From contig CAJUAT010000005.1 of the NCBI GenBank assembly GCA_910584525.1, positions 8,541 through 72,540 on the forward strand: 64,000 bases of DNA. The letters run 5' to 3'. The notes beneath the pieces are model-generated. The model was given only the letters and a program-made list of their open reading frames with translations, was not told the DNA's origin and did no database searches. Within the stretch, counting starts at the first letter, position 1, and every line of letters begins with the position of its first letter. Origin of the DNA: an uncultured Muribaculaceae bacterium. GTDB lineage: Bacteria > Bacteroidota > Bacteroidia > Bacteroidales > Muribaculaceae. The position numbers and the translations under genes were made by a program. Positions 57,028-64,000 of this stretch are shown here, one piece after another.

Positions 57028-58226
57028 ACATTATGAAGGTTATGACCCATGCGCTCCTTCTTGGTCTTCATGTAGAAGCGGTTGTATTCGTTGGGTTCTA
57101 TTTCGAGGGGTATGATCTCAGTGATTTCGAGTCCGTAGCCGCCAAGACCGATACGCTTCATGGGATTGTTGGTCATAAGCCTCATCCTCTTGATGCCGAG
57201 GGAGTGTAGGATATTGGCTCCCACGCCATAGTCGCGTTCGTCGGCACGGTGGCCGAGGTGAATATTGGCCTCCACGGTATCCATGCCGTTCTCCTGAAGC
57301 TTGTAGGCTTTGATCTTATCCATTAGACCGATACCTCGGCCCTCCTGGTTGAGATAAATCACGGCGCCGCGGCCCTCCTTTTCGATGGCCTGCATGGCCT
57401 TGTGGAGCTGCTGGCCGCATTCGCAGCGCAGCGAGCCGAAGATGTCGCCGGTGGCGCAACTCGAATGCACACGCACAAGCACCGGCTCATCGCCCCCAAG
57501 GTCGCCCTTGACCAGCGCTATATGCTCCAGACCGTTGTCTTTCTGTCGGAAGGGTATCAGATGAAAGTTGCCCCATTCCGTGGGGAGCTTCACCTCCTCG
57601 CCACGCTCCACGAGAGAGTCGTTTTTCAGACGGTAGGCTATTAGGTCGTTGATGCTTATGAGCTTGAGACCCCATTCGCGGGCGCGCTCACGCAATTCGG
57701 GGAGACGGGCCATGGTGCCGTCGTCGTTCATAATTTCCATGAGCACTCCTGCAGGCTGAAGGCCGGCAAGACGGCAGAGGTCCACGGAAGCTTCCGTATG
57801 TCCGGCACGCTGCAGCACGCCGCGGTCCTGGGCATACAGCGGATTGATATGTCCGGGGCGGCCGAAAGTCGCGGGCACCGACGCCGGGTCAGCAAGAGCA
57901 CGCAACGTAGCCGCACGGTCGTGGGCCGACACTCCTGTGGTGCAGCCCTCAAGCTTGTCGACAGTCACTGTAAACGGCGTCCCAAGCATCGACGTGTTGT
58001 CGCTGACCTGCTTGTCGAGCTGAAGCTCCTTGCACCTGGCCTCCGTGACCGGGGCACATAGCACTCCACGTGCATTCTTGAGCATGAAGTTCACATCCTC
58101 CGGAGTGATCTTCTCCGCCGCCATGATGAGGTCGCCCTCATTCTCGCGGTCTTCGTCGTCCACTACTATCACCATCTTGCCCTGACGTATATCCTCTATG
58201 GCTTCTTCTATCCTGTCAAGCTTCAT
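57024..58226 (-). CDS. ribBA: bifunctional DHBP synthase / GTP cyclohydrolase II
   Basis: 400 residues. The RibB half has the acidic loop [10 protein letters not shown] at residues 23-32 and the [14 protein letters not shown] region. The RibA half has the zinc cysteines in [18 protein letters not shown] and [18 protein letters not shown]. It catalyses the two entry steps of riboflavin synthesis. No FMN riboswitch is visible in the 68-bp leader. It is flanked by rsmD and an unrelated peptidase gene, which it overlaps by 4 bp. Confidence 0.96.
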   Translation of the reverse strand: MKLDRIEEAIEDIRQGKMVIVVDDEDRENEGDLIMAAEKITPEDVNFMLKNARGVLCAPVTEARCKELQLDKQVSDNTSMLGTPFTVTVDKLEGCTTGVSAHDRAATLRALADPASVPATFGRPGHINPLYAQDRGVLQRAGHTEASVDLCRLAGLQPAGVLMEIMNDDGTMARLPELRERAREWGLKLISINDLIAYRLKNDSLVERGEEVKLPTEWGNFHLIPFRQKDNGLEHIALVKGDLGGDEPVLVRVHSSCATGDIFGSLRCECGQQLHKAMQAIEKEGRGAVIYLNQEGRGIGLMDKIKAYKLQENGMDTVEANIHLGHRADERDYGVGANILHSLGIKRMRLMTNNPMKRIGLGGYGLEITEIIPLEIEPNEYNRFYMKTKKERMGHNLHNV

Positions 58227-58294
58227 TTTATGTGGGTTTTATGGGTGTTTCTTTTTGATTTCTGTTAAGAGCGTGTTCCTTTCCCGTCGTTTCC

Positions 58295-58831
58295 CTATGG
58301 TTTGCGGAAGAAAGAGAAATTCACGCTGCCGTAAGCTCGTTTCTGCTCGAAGCCGGGTATGTCGCTGAAGTCGTGTGAGGCATTATGCTCCACAATCACG
58401 AGCGTTCCCGGCCGGGCTGCCTGACTCTCGAGAATCAGCGAGGGTATCTCGGCAAAACGCGGATGGGTATATGGCGGATCGGCGAAGATTATGTCGTAAT
58501 CGCGGCGCGGACGCGCCAGAAAACGGAACACATCGCCACGAAACAGCTCCAGCGAGTCGTCGCCAAGCTTCTCCTTTACCGACAATATGAACCGGCTCTG
58601 CACCGGTGCCTCCTCCACGGCCGTGACGCTCCGCGCTCCGCGAGACACAAACTCCCAGGATATCGCGCCCGTCCCGGCAAACAGGTCCAGTACGCTCTTC
58701 CCTTCTATTTCATCCTGATTCTCCAGGATGTTGAAGAGATTCTCCCTGGCGAAGTCGGTGGTGGGACGTGCCGTGATGTTCTTGGGAACATCAAAGCGCC
58801 GGCGCCCATATTTTCCTCTTATTATCCGCAT
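58295..58831 (-). CDS. rsmD: 16S rRNA (guanine966-N2)-methyltransferase
   Basis: 178 residues, standard length. SAM motif DLFAGTG at residues 49-55 and the catalytic N-methyltransferase motif DPPY at 118-121. The N-terminus RIIRGKYGRRRFDVP and ARPTTDFARENLFNIL are typical of RsmD. It methylates G966 in the 30S subunit. It sits 10 bp behind the DUF3822 gene. Confidence 0.95.
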   Translation of the reverse strand: MRIIRGKYGRRRFDVPKNITARPTTDFARENLFNILENQDEIEGKSVLDLFAGTGAISWEFVSRGARSVTAVEEAPVQSRFILSVKEKLGDDSLELFRGDVFRFLARPRRDYDIIFADPPYTHPRFAEIPSLILESQAARPGTLVIVEHNASHDFSDIPGFEQKRAYGSVNFSFFRKP

Positions 58832-58841
58832 GATTTCTTTC

Positions 58842-59660
58842 TTACAGTTCGCCTCTCATGAGCAGAGCGGCGGTCAGCGACATGCCGGCCTGTGTGGCTA
58901 TGCCGGGCACCATCGTCATCATCACGTATGCCACTCTGTCGCGGAGGCCGCGAAGCAGTATCCCTTTCTCTTCCTTGAGGCCCGACAGCGACACCTGTAC
59001 CGACGCCGGGTCCAGACCGTAGACATCCAGCAGGTTGAAGAGCCGGTAACGGATATCTTCCGTGTCATGCCAGTCGTGGGTAACGGCCATGAGCAGTTTC
59101 TTGCCGTCGACGGCCACAAAGTCTGCCCATCCTGCCCGGATGTTGACGTATACCACGGGCATATCGGAGCCTCTGTCGCCAAGGCGTTTCACGAGCACCG
59201 TCTGATGACACCGTATGCGTGCTCCGGCAAACGTGCGCTGAAGGAAGCCTTTAACACCCGGAGTAAGACTGTAGATGCATACCCGTCCATCCTGATAGTC
59301 GCACATCACATCCTCCTCGTCGGCGGCATATACCGAATTGAAAATCTTCACAGCCGGGTCGCTGTCACTGTCGACGACGCTTTCCGGAGCCCATAACGCC
59401 GTCGGCGTCACCAACGCTATGTCGGCCGAGAAATCGTCAAGAAGCTGCGGATGGTCATAGACGGCATTCTCTATCTTCTCCAGCAAGGGCGTGCCGTCGG
59501 CACTCCACTCCTCCTGCAGCAATACCGACACGCCGGCCATCGGATCCTCCACATTGCGCAGATAGGCCTCGATGCCTCCCGACGACAATACCATAACCAG
59601 CCGCCAGTCCGACGGGTCGCCGATCCGTATGGCACGATATGTATCTTCGCTTGTTACCAT
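58842..59660 (-). CDS. DUF3822 family protein
   Basis: 272 residues, no signal peptide or membrane helix. The layout (N-terminal domain up to about 130, then a second domain with VYVNIRAGWADFVAVDGKKLLMA and the LYGLDPASVQVSLSGL-like end) resembles an actin/ASKHA-type fold in outline, as has been suggested for DUF3822. I recognise it mainly by its constant place next to rsmD in Bacteroidetes. Its function is not known. Confidence 0.75.
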   Translation of the reverse strand: MVTSEDTYRAIRIGDPSDWRLVMVLSSGGIEAYLRNVEDPMAGVSVLLQEEWSADGTPLLEKIENAVYDHPQLLDDFSADIALVTPTALWAPESVVDSDSDPAVKIFNSVYAADEEDVMCDYQDGRVCIYSLTPGVKGFLQRTFAGARIRCHQTVLVKRLGDRGSDMPVVYVNIRAGWADFVAVDGKKLLMAVTHDWHDTEDIRYRLFNLLDVYGLDPASVQVSLSGLKEEKGILLRGLRDRVAYVMMTMVPGIATQAGMSLTAALLMRGEL

Positions 59661-59680
59661 ATCTACTTTGGCTCCTTTTA

Positions 59681-59704
59681 TCTTTAGCTTTAGCTTTATC
59701 TTTA
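59681..59704. repeat. four tandem hexamers (KCTTTA)
   Basis: TCTTTA-GCTTTA-GCTTTA-TCTTTA, an uninterrupted hexamer run in the leader of the DUF3822 gene, 20 bp before its start codon. Short tandem repeats of this kind can vary by slippage and alter leader length. Confidence 0.6.
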
Positions 59705-59735
59705 GCCTCTAACTATTTTATATTTTAGCTTCCTA

Positions 59736-59766
59736 CAAAATTAATGATTTTCCATGACATTACAAT
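59736..59766 (-). promoter_or_regulatory. promoter of the DUF3822-rsmD-ribBA group
   Basis: On the minus strand ATTG (59766-59763, 3/4 match to TTTG), 19 nt, TAATTTTG (59743-59736). The -33 element overlaps the last codons of the MATE gene. The leader would be about 75 nt and carries the hexamer repeat. Confidence 0.5.
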
Positions 59767-61148
59767 CCTGCGCCACCAATCTTTTTACGGAAACATATGG
59801 CAAGATAGAGTTCCCGTATGAGCAGATAGAGGTCAAAAGCCATCCACAGGAGGGTGAAGCTGTCGGTGACATGCCCGTCATGGCAGGTGACGACAAAAAA
59901 CACAAGAGCCGCCGTGAGCGTAGCCCGCAGCATGGCGCCGGCCTGCGTGATGCCCACATAAATGCCGTCGAAAACGAAGGCCAGCACCGTCAATGCCGGT
60001 AGCAACACCATCCACAACCGCATGTCGGCGACACGCGCCAGCACATCCTCCTTGTCGGTGATCGCCTCCGCAATATTGCCGCTCCACAAGGCATAGACCA
60101 GCAGGAAGAGCGCTCCCATACCAGCCCCCCACCACAGCAGCGTCCTGACGCTCCGCCGCAACATCACCATGTCGCTGCCGCCATAATAGCGGCCTGCCAT
60201 GGCCTCCCCGGCAAAGGCAAAGCCATCCATGAAATAGCTGAAGAAGATGAAGAACTGCATCATTACGGCATTCGCGGCCAGCGTAACACTCCCCATCCGC
60301 GATGCAAAGGAGGTCATGGCAAACGATACCGCCATGATGCATGCCGACCGCAGCAACAACGCCCCGTTCACCCGGAAAAATCCTTCCCAGCCTTCCTTCT
60401 CGCCGGCTCTGACAGTCTCTACGGAGTCTTTTCTCGCCATATTCCAGCTTGGCTGTTCTCTCTCCTTTCTCTCCTCTCTCTTATCCCTCCTCTTGGGTGG
60501 GAGAGGTCCTTTGCCTCCGCGTATCCAGCATGTCATCACCGTCACCGAGGCTATCGCCCCTGCCCAGTTGGATATGGCAGTACCAAGGGCTATGCCGCTG
60601 ACGCCCATGCCGCCCCCGAGGGCAAGGTATATGTCGAGAAAAATGTTGACAATATTCATCCCCACGGCTATGAACATGGGCACACGCGTGTTCTGAAGAC
60701 CTATGAACCATCCCGTCACAGCCATCATGCACAGCTGTCCCGGGATGCCTGCAATGCATATGCTGAAATAGTCGCCGGCCATCATGGCCACCGACTCTCC
60801 CGGATTCATGAGATAAAGGAGCAAATCCCGCAAGGGCTTCTGCAGGATCAGGAAGAGAGCCGACAACACAAAAGCTATCAGGAGCGATTTACGAATAACG
60901 GCCACACATCTCAACCGGTCACACGCACCGAAGGCGTTGGCGGTGAGTCCCGTGGTGCCCATGCGCAGGAAACCGCAGAGCCATGGCAGCATGTTGATCA
61001 TCATGCTTCCGGCGGCTATGGCGGCAAGCTGGTCGGAACTCTGCAGATGGCCGGCAACCGTGGTATCGACAAGCCCCAATACCGGCACTGTCAGATTGGC
61101 CACTATCGCCGGCAACGCCAGCCGCAATACTTCCCGGCTGAGATTCAC
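59760..61148 (-). CDS. MATE-family efflux transporter (DinF-like)
   Basis: 462 residues starting with GTG, which overlaps the asparaginase stop as GTGA. Twelve helices in two bundles; the N-terminal bundle opens LRLALPAIVANLTVPVLGLVDTTVAGHL and the second half has AVMMQFFIFFSYFMDGFAFAGEAMAGRYYG. The bundles are joined by a charged loop of about 50 residues (KGPLPPKRRDKREERKERE and on), much longer than usual and probably cytoplasmic. It exports cationic drugs or metabolites by Na+ or H+ antiport; the substrate is unknown. Confidence 0.9.
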   Translation of the reverse strand: MNLSREVLRLALPAIVANLTVPVLGLVDTTVAGHLQSSDQLAAIAAGSMMINMLPWLCGFLRMGTTGLTANAFGACDRLRCVAVIRKSLLIAFVLSALFLILQKPLRDLLLYLMNPGESVAMMAGDYFSICIAGIPGQLCMMAVTGWFIGLQNTRVPMFIAVGMNIVNIFLDIYLALGGGMGVSGIALGTAISNWAGAIASVTVMTCWIRGGKGPLPPKRRDKREERKEREQPSWNMARKDSVETVRAGEKEGWEGFFRVNGALLLRSACIMAVSFAMTSFASRMGSVTLAANAVMMQFFIFFSYFMDGFAFAGEAMAGRYYGGSDMVMLRRSVRTLLWWGAGMGALFLLVYALWSGNIAEAITDKEDVLARVADMRLWMVLLPALTVLAFVFDGIYVGITQAGAMLRATLTAALVFFVVTCHDGHVTDSFTLLWMAFDLYLLIRELYLAICFRKKIGGAGL

Positions 61149-62275
61149 GGATGCATCTCGCCCACAAGGGGAGTGACCATCAGCCGCTTGACATCCTCTG
61201 TCTTGTAACCCTGGCCGAAGAGGAACATCAGTTTTGTAATCGCCGCCTCACTGGTGAGGTCGCGTCCCGGTATCACGCCGGCCATGCGCAGACTGTTGCC
61301 TGTCTCATAACGGCTCGTGTCTACCATACCGTTGTGGCACTGGGTCACGTTGACTATCACGATGCCACGGTCCACACCTTCGCGCAAGGCTTCCACAAAT
61401 GCCCTGTCGGTAGGCGCATTGCCTGCCCCGTAAGTCTTGAGTATTACGCCCTTGAGCCCGGGAGTGTTCAATATGTGGCGTATGCTTCCGGCGCTGAGAC
61501 CGGGGAAAAGGCTGAGGTATACCACGTTCTGGTCAAGGCCGTAATGCACCGTCAGCGGAGCATTGCTGCGGGGACGCCACAACACGTCGTTGCGGAAGGA
61601 GATACCCAGACCTATCTTGGCAAGCCGGGGAAAGTTGTTGCTCTTGAAAGCGTTGAAATTGTCGGCGGAATATTTGGTGCTCCGGTTGCCGCGCCAGAGA
61701 TAGTTCTCGAAGAGTATGCACACCTCCTGAATCATCGGCGCTCCCTTATCATCGTTGGCCGCCGCTACCTGCAGGGCTGTGATAAGATTCTCCTCTCCGT
61801 CAGTGCGCACTTCGCCTATGGGGAGCTGACTCCCCGTAATCACCACCGGCTTGCGCAGGTTCTCGAGCATGAAGCTGAGTGCCGATGCTGTATAGGCCAT
61901 GGTGTCGGTGCCATGAAGAATCACAAAACCGTCGTAGTCGCCATAGTTCTCCTCTATGGTCTTGGCCATGATATCCCAATGCGTAGGATTTATCGCCGAT
62001 GAATCCAACGGCTCCTCAAACTGGAAATAATCTATATTGTAGAAGAGCCGGCGGAGCTTCGGCACATTCTGTATAAGATAGTCGAACTTATAAGGCTCCA
62101 GACAATGGGTAGATGGATTTTCGGTCATGCCTATCGTTCCACCCGTATATATTATCAGTATTCTCGGACTATCTGCCGCAAGACTGCCGTCAGGGCGCAT
62201 AAGCTTACTGATAGTACCTGTGCATCCTTCAACGAACTGCTCCTCCTGGGTCACAGTGGCAATCATCTCATTCAT
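61145..62275 (-). CDS. ansA: type I (cytosolic) L-asparaginase
   Basis: 376 residues, cytoplasmic. Active-site Thr47 in IYTGGTIGM and Thr123-Asp124 in HGTDTMAYTAS match E. coli AnsA Thr14 and Thr91-Asp92. About 35 extra N-terminal residues precede the core; a start nearer Met26 is possible. It hydrolyses asparagine to aspartate and ammonia. It is followed, overlapping, by the MATE gene. Confidence 0.93.
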   Translation of the reverse strand: MNEMIATVTQEEQFVEGCTGTISKLMRPDGSLAADSPRILIIYTGGTIGMTENPSTHCLEPYKFDYLIQNVPKLRRLFYNIDYFQFEEPLDSSAINPTHWDIMAKTIEENYGDYDGFVILHGTDTMAYTASALSFMLENLRKPVVITGSQLPIGEVRTDGEENLITALQVAAANDDKGAPMIQEVCILFENYLWRGNRSTKYSADNFNAFKSNNFPRLAKIGLGISFRNDVLWRPRSNAPLTVHYGLDQNVVYLSLFPGLSAGSIRHILNTPGLKGVILKTYGAGNAPTDRAFVEALREGVDRGIVIVNVTQCHNGMVDTSRYETGNSLRMAGVIPGRDLTSEAAITKLMFLFGQGYKTEDVKRLMVTPLVGEMHP

Positions 62276-62338
62276 AGTCTCAGATTTAGATTTCTTTCTT
62301 CATGTAAGCGCCGGGTTTGGCCCTGTTGCTTCCAAACG

Positions 62339-62346
62339 CAAAAATA
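62339..62346 (-). promoter_or_regulatory. candidate -7 box for ansA
   Basis: On the minus strand TATTTTTG fits TAnnTTTG, about 65 nt before the ansA start. The -33 position has only TTAT, a half match. Confidence 0.35.
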
Positions 62347-62562
62347 ATATTTTTTTGCTAATATTTATAATAAATTTATCACTCGCCATCCAGCCTTTTC
62401 TTTCAGTATGATATTCAATACCCTTGTTGACTCTCAATAATAACACTCAATTTCTTCATCCACATTAAGGCTGTAACCGATTTAAAAATAAGTTAACACA
62501 AAATAACAATCGTCATCGCTCAAAAAAAGCTCAATCCGATATTGCGCCACCATAAAACGAAA

Positions 62563-62585
62563 CCGCGCCCGGATTCCGGACGCGG
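62563..62585 (-). terminator. Rho-independent terminator of the secreted protein gene
   Basis: On the minus strand CCGCGTCCGGA pairs with TCCGGGCGCGG (one G-U), followed by TTTCGTTTTAT. It lies 48 bp past the stop codon at 62634. Confidence 0.75.
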
Positions 62586-62633
62586 CTCTTCAATTCACTT
62601 GTGTGTTGTCATAGGCAGTATGCCTGCGCGGTC

Positions 62634-63707
62634 TTAGAAAATAACCTTGCTGCTCTTGTTGCCCTTTACCACGATGTAGAGACCCTTTAGAGGATTCTCT
62701 ACCTGTACACCCTGCAGGTTGTAGTAAACAGCCTCGGCATCATTCTCTACTACGATGTTCTCGACGCCGGTGCCAACCTTGCTATAGAGCATGGGAAGAG
62801 TCTGGTCGTCGCGGTCGGTCGGAACCATCTCATACGATGTGTTGTAAACCTTACCGGCAAGATATATCTCTTTGCCGTCGGTCGACTTGGCCTTGTTGCT
62901 GATCTTCACCTTACCGTCAACCATAGCGGCATCCCAGTAGCAGTTAGCCTCATCGGAAGTGCTGTAGGCGTTGAACGACCAGTGCTGACCGTCCCAACCC
63001 ATGAAGCGACCGGAGAAGTCCTTGATGGTATATCCTTTGTCGGTGGAGGCGATAGTGAAGATAGCCTCTTTCGTCACCTTCATCTCATCGGCGGGAGTAG
63101 CTGCAACAGCCATCCAGTAGCCGTATGGCTTGTCGGCGGCGAAGCTCTCTACATAACCCTCGTTGAATACGAAGGCTACATCGCCTGCTGCAAACTCAGT
63201 AGCTTTCTTCACTGTGATATCGCCCTGGGGATTGGGATTCACGCCGGCTTCTGTGCTTACAACCAGCTTGTCGATTTTGTTAGTCCCTGTTGGGCTGTAG
63301 GTGCATGTATTGGTTTTCTCGCCATTGTAGATTGTGTACGCAGTTTTCCCTTCATAGCCGATGATGCTTGCAAACTCCGTTCCGGCGGGAGCCGTGATGG
63401 TCATGGAGTTGTTCACATACAGACGGATTGTGGTAGTACCCTTCTCGTTGGTCGACATGGGATAATAGTAGGCAGGTTCAGTCTTGCCACCATTGTTTGA
63501 GAATGTGAAAGCATAGCCGGAGATTGTCAACGACTCCAGAGGCTGGAAATGACGAGCCTGGCCATTGCTGCTTCCTTCTGCTGGCTTCTCAGGTATGTCT
63601 GTACCCTTGATGTCGGTGGCATCCTTCACTTCGAGAGTGGTCTCTGCTGCAAGAGCTGTAATGCCACACATAGCCATTGCTGCGATTGAGAGTAAAAACT
63701 TTTTCAT
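62634..63707 (-). CDS. secreted protein with type IX-like C-terminal tail
   Basis: 357 residues with a signal peptide (MKKFLLSIAAMAMCGITALA). The mature protein is beta-rich, with no enzyme motif I recognise. The last 30 residues (YYNLQGVQVENPLKGLYIVV, then KGNKSSKVIF) have the layout of the C-terminal sorting or anchor domains common in Prevotella and Muribaculaceae: Y-x-L-x-G, P-x-G-x-Y, then a basic K-V end. It may therefore leave the cell by the type IX system or simply retain a remnant of that domain. It stands alone, with its own promoter and terminator. Confidence 0.8.
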   Translation of the reverse strand: MKKFLLSIAAMAMCGITALAAETTLEVKDATDIKGTDIPEKPAEGSSNGQARHFQPLESLTISGYAFTFSNNGGKTEPAYYYPMSTNEKGTTTIRLYVNNSMTITAPAGTEFASIIGYEGKTAYTIYNGEKTNTCTYSPTGTNKIDKLVVSTEAGVNPNPQGDITVKKATEFAAGDVAFVFNEGYVESFAADKPYGYWMAVAATPADEMKVTKEAIFTIASTDKGYTIKDFSGRFMGWDGQHWSFNAYSTSDEANCYWDAAMVDGKVKISNKAKSTDGKEIYLAGKVYNTSYEMVPTDRDDQTLPMLYSKVGTGVENIVVENDAEAVYYNLQGVQVENPLKGLYIVVKGNKSSKVIF

Positions 63708-63776
63708 AAAATCTTGTTTAGAAGTTTTTATTGGTATTGTAGATTCTTGCTGTTTGCCTTGGGCTTAAATCTCACG

Positions 63777-63808
63777 CAAAATTAAATAAAAAAAAGCTCA
63801 ATGCCAAA
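63777..63808 (-). promoter_or_regulatory. promoter of the secreted protein gene
   Basis: On the minus strand TTTG (63808-63805), 20 nt including a T8 run, TAATTTTG (63784-63777), a full consensus match. The leader is about 70 nt. The 10-bp tandem repeat lies 72 bp upstream of the -33 box. Confidence 0.72.
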
Positions 63809-63880
63809 ATTAATCCCGTTTCTCCCGATTTTTCCTAATTTCCACTCTCCCGGAGCCTCCCGACCCCCACGAGCTCCCCG

Positions 63881-63960
63881 ATAAATCCCGATTAATCTCG
63901 ATAAATCCCGATTAATCCTGATTAATCCAGATAAATCACGATTAATCTCGATTAATCCCG
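63881..63960. repeat. eight exact 10-bp tandem units (ATWAATCNNG)
   Basis: Eight adjoining decamers, in order ATAAATCCCG, ATTAATCTCG, ATAAATCCCG, ATTAATCCTG, ATTAATCCAG, ATAAATCACG, ATTAATCTCG, ATTAATCCCG. The first seven bases are ATWAATC in every unit, and variation is confined to position 3 and positions 8-9. The period is close to one helical turn, so the A/T tracts face the same side of the DNA. Confidence 0.85.
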
Positions 63961-63968
63961 AAATGAAA

Positions 63969-63993
63969 AAAGGGAACCCTTTCGGATTCCCTT
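63969..63993 (-). terminator. terminator of a minus-strand gene beyond the right edge
   Basis: On the minus strand AAGGGAATCC, a GAAA loop, then GGGTTCCCTTTTTTC: a short stem with a stable tetraloop-type turn and a T-run. It implies a minus-strand gene ending just right of the window. Confidence 0.7.
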
Positions 63994-64000
63994 CTTGAAG

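Larger units (their letters stand above)
62276..62633. other. gene-free spacer between ansA and the secreted protein gene
   Basis: AT-rich, with the candidate ansA -7 box at 62339 and the terminator at 62563-62585. I see no small gene or repeat in the middle part (62400-62560). Confidence 0.55.

Noticed and set aside
58227..58294. FMN riboswitch before ribBA
   Set aside because: The 68-bp leader is too short for the conserved fold and none of its helices are visible.
63881..63960. possible CRISPR or coding repeat
   Set aside because: Units are only 10 bp with no spacers, and the run contains stops in several frames with no supporting open frame.

Overview
The window is a chromosomal segment of a Bacteroidales bacterium. 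The best guess is a Muribaculaceae (S24-7) gut commensal, but the family is inferred rather than proven. Supporting signs are fused NuoC/NuoD with no nuoEFG in the operon, a TonB-dependent receptor with a lipoprotein partner, BspA-type leucine-rich repeats, DUF6562-like lipoproteins, DUF3822 beside rsmD, and promoters of the Bacteroidetes form TTTG-N19-21-TAnnTTTG. All 47 genes but one lie on the minus strand; the exception is an outer-membrane barrel gene at 2069-4678. No rRNA, tRNA, insertion sequence, prophage or CRISPR array was seen.

Layout. 1-4.7 kb: two divergent surface genes, a BspA-like LRR protein (cut by the window edge) and a TonB-plug-like outer-membrane barrel. 4.7-9.6 kb: a glycogen-type operon (GH133 debranching enzyme, GT4 glycosyltransferase, GH57 enzyme with a histone-like tail). 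9.6-27.2 kb: one long energy operon in which a complete F1Fo ATP synthase cluster (atpDC-BEFHAG) sits between nuoH and nuoI of an 11-subunit-type complex I operon (nuoA-B-CD-H ... I-J-K-L-M-N). One matching promoter stands upstream of nuoA and one terminator follows nuoN. 27.3-30.6 kb: TonB receptor plus lipoprotein, with a promoter so close to a GTG start that the mRNA looks leaderless. 30.6-31.1 kb: a gene-free, highly palindromic stretch. 31.1-41 kb: ECF sigma factor, amino-acid permease, two small envelope/regulatory proteins, a 1933-residue alpha-2-macroglobulin-like protein without its thioester, and RNase Z. 41-46.9 kb: a small outer-membrane barrel and two tandem paralogous DUF6562/beta-helix lipoproteins. 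47-51.2 kb: oxalate catabolism operon (frc-oxc-AEC transporter). 51.3-53.3 kb: grpE-dnaJ. 53.3-59.8 kb: DUF3822-rsmD-ribBA-S9 peptidase-ispE. 59.8-62.3 kb: cytosolic asparaginase and MATE exporter. 62.6-64 kb: a secreted protein with a short C-terminal tail like a type IX sorting signal, then an exact 10-bp tandem repeat and the terminator of a gene beyond the window.

Functionally, complex I and ATP synthase are placed for joint expression of proton pumping and ATP synthesis. The frc-oxc-AEC operon would activate oxalate by CoA transfer, decarboxylate oxalyl-CoA and move the acid or formate across the membrane. The most unusual items are the nested nuo/atp operon, the palindromic island at 30.6-31.1 kb with a related 22-bp-arm palindrome at 46.95 kb, and the helically phased 10-bp repeat at 63.9 kb.
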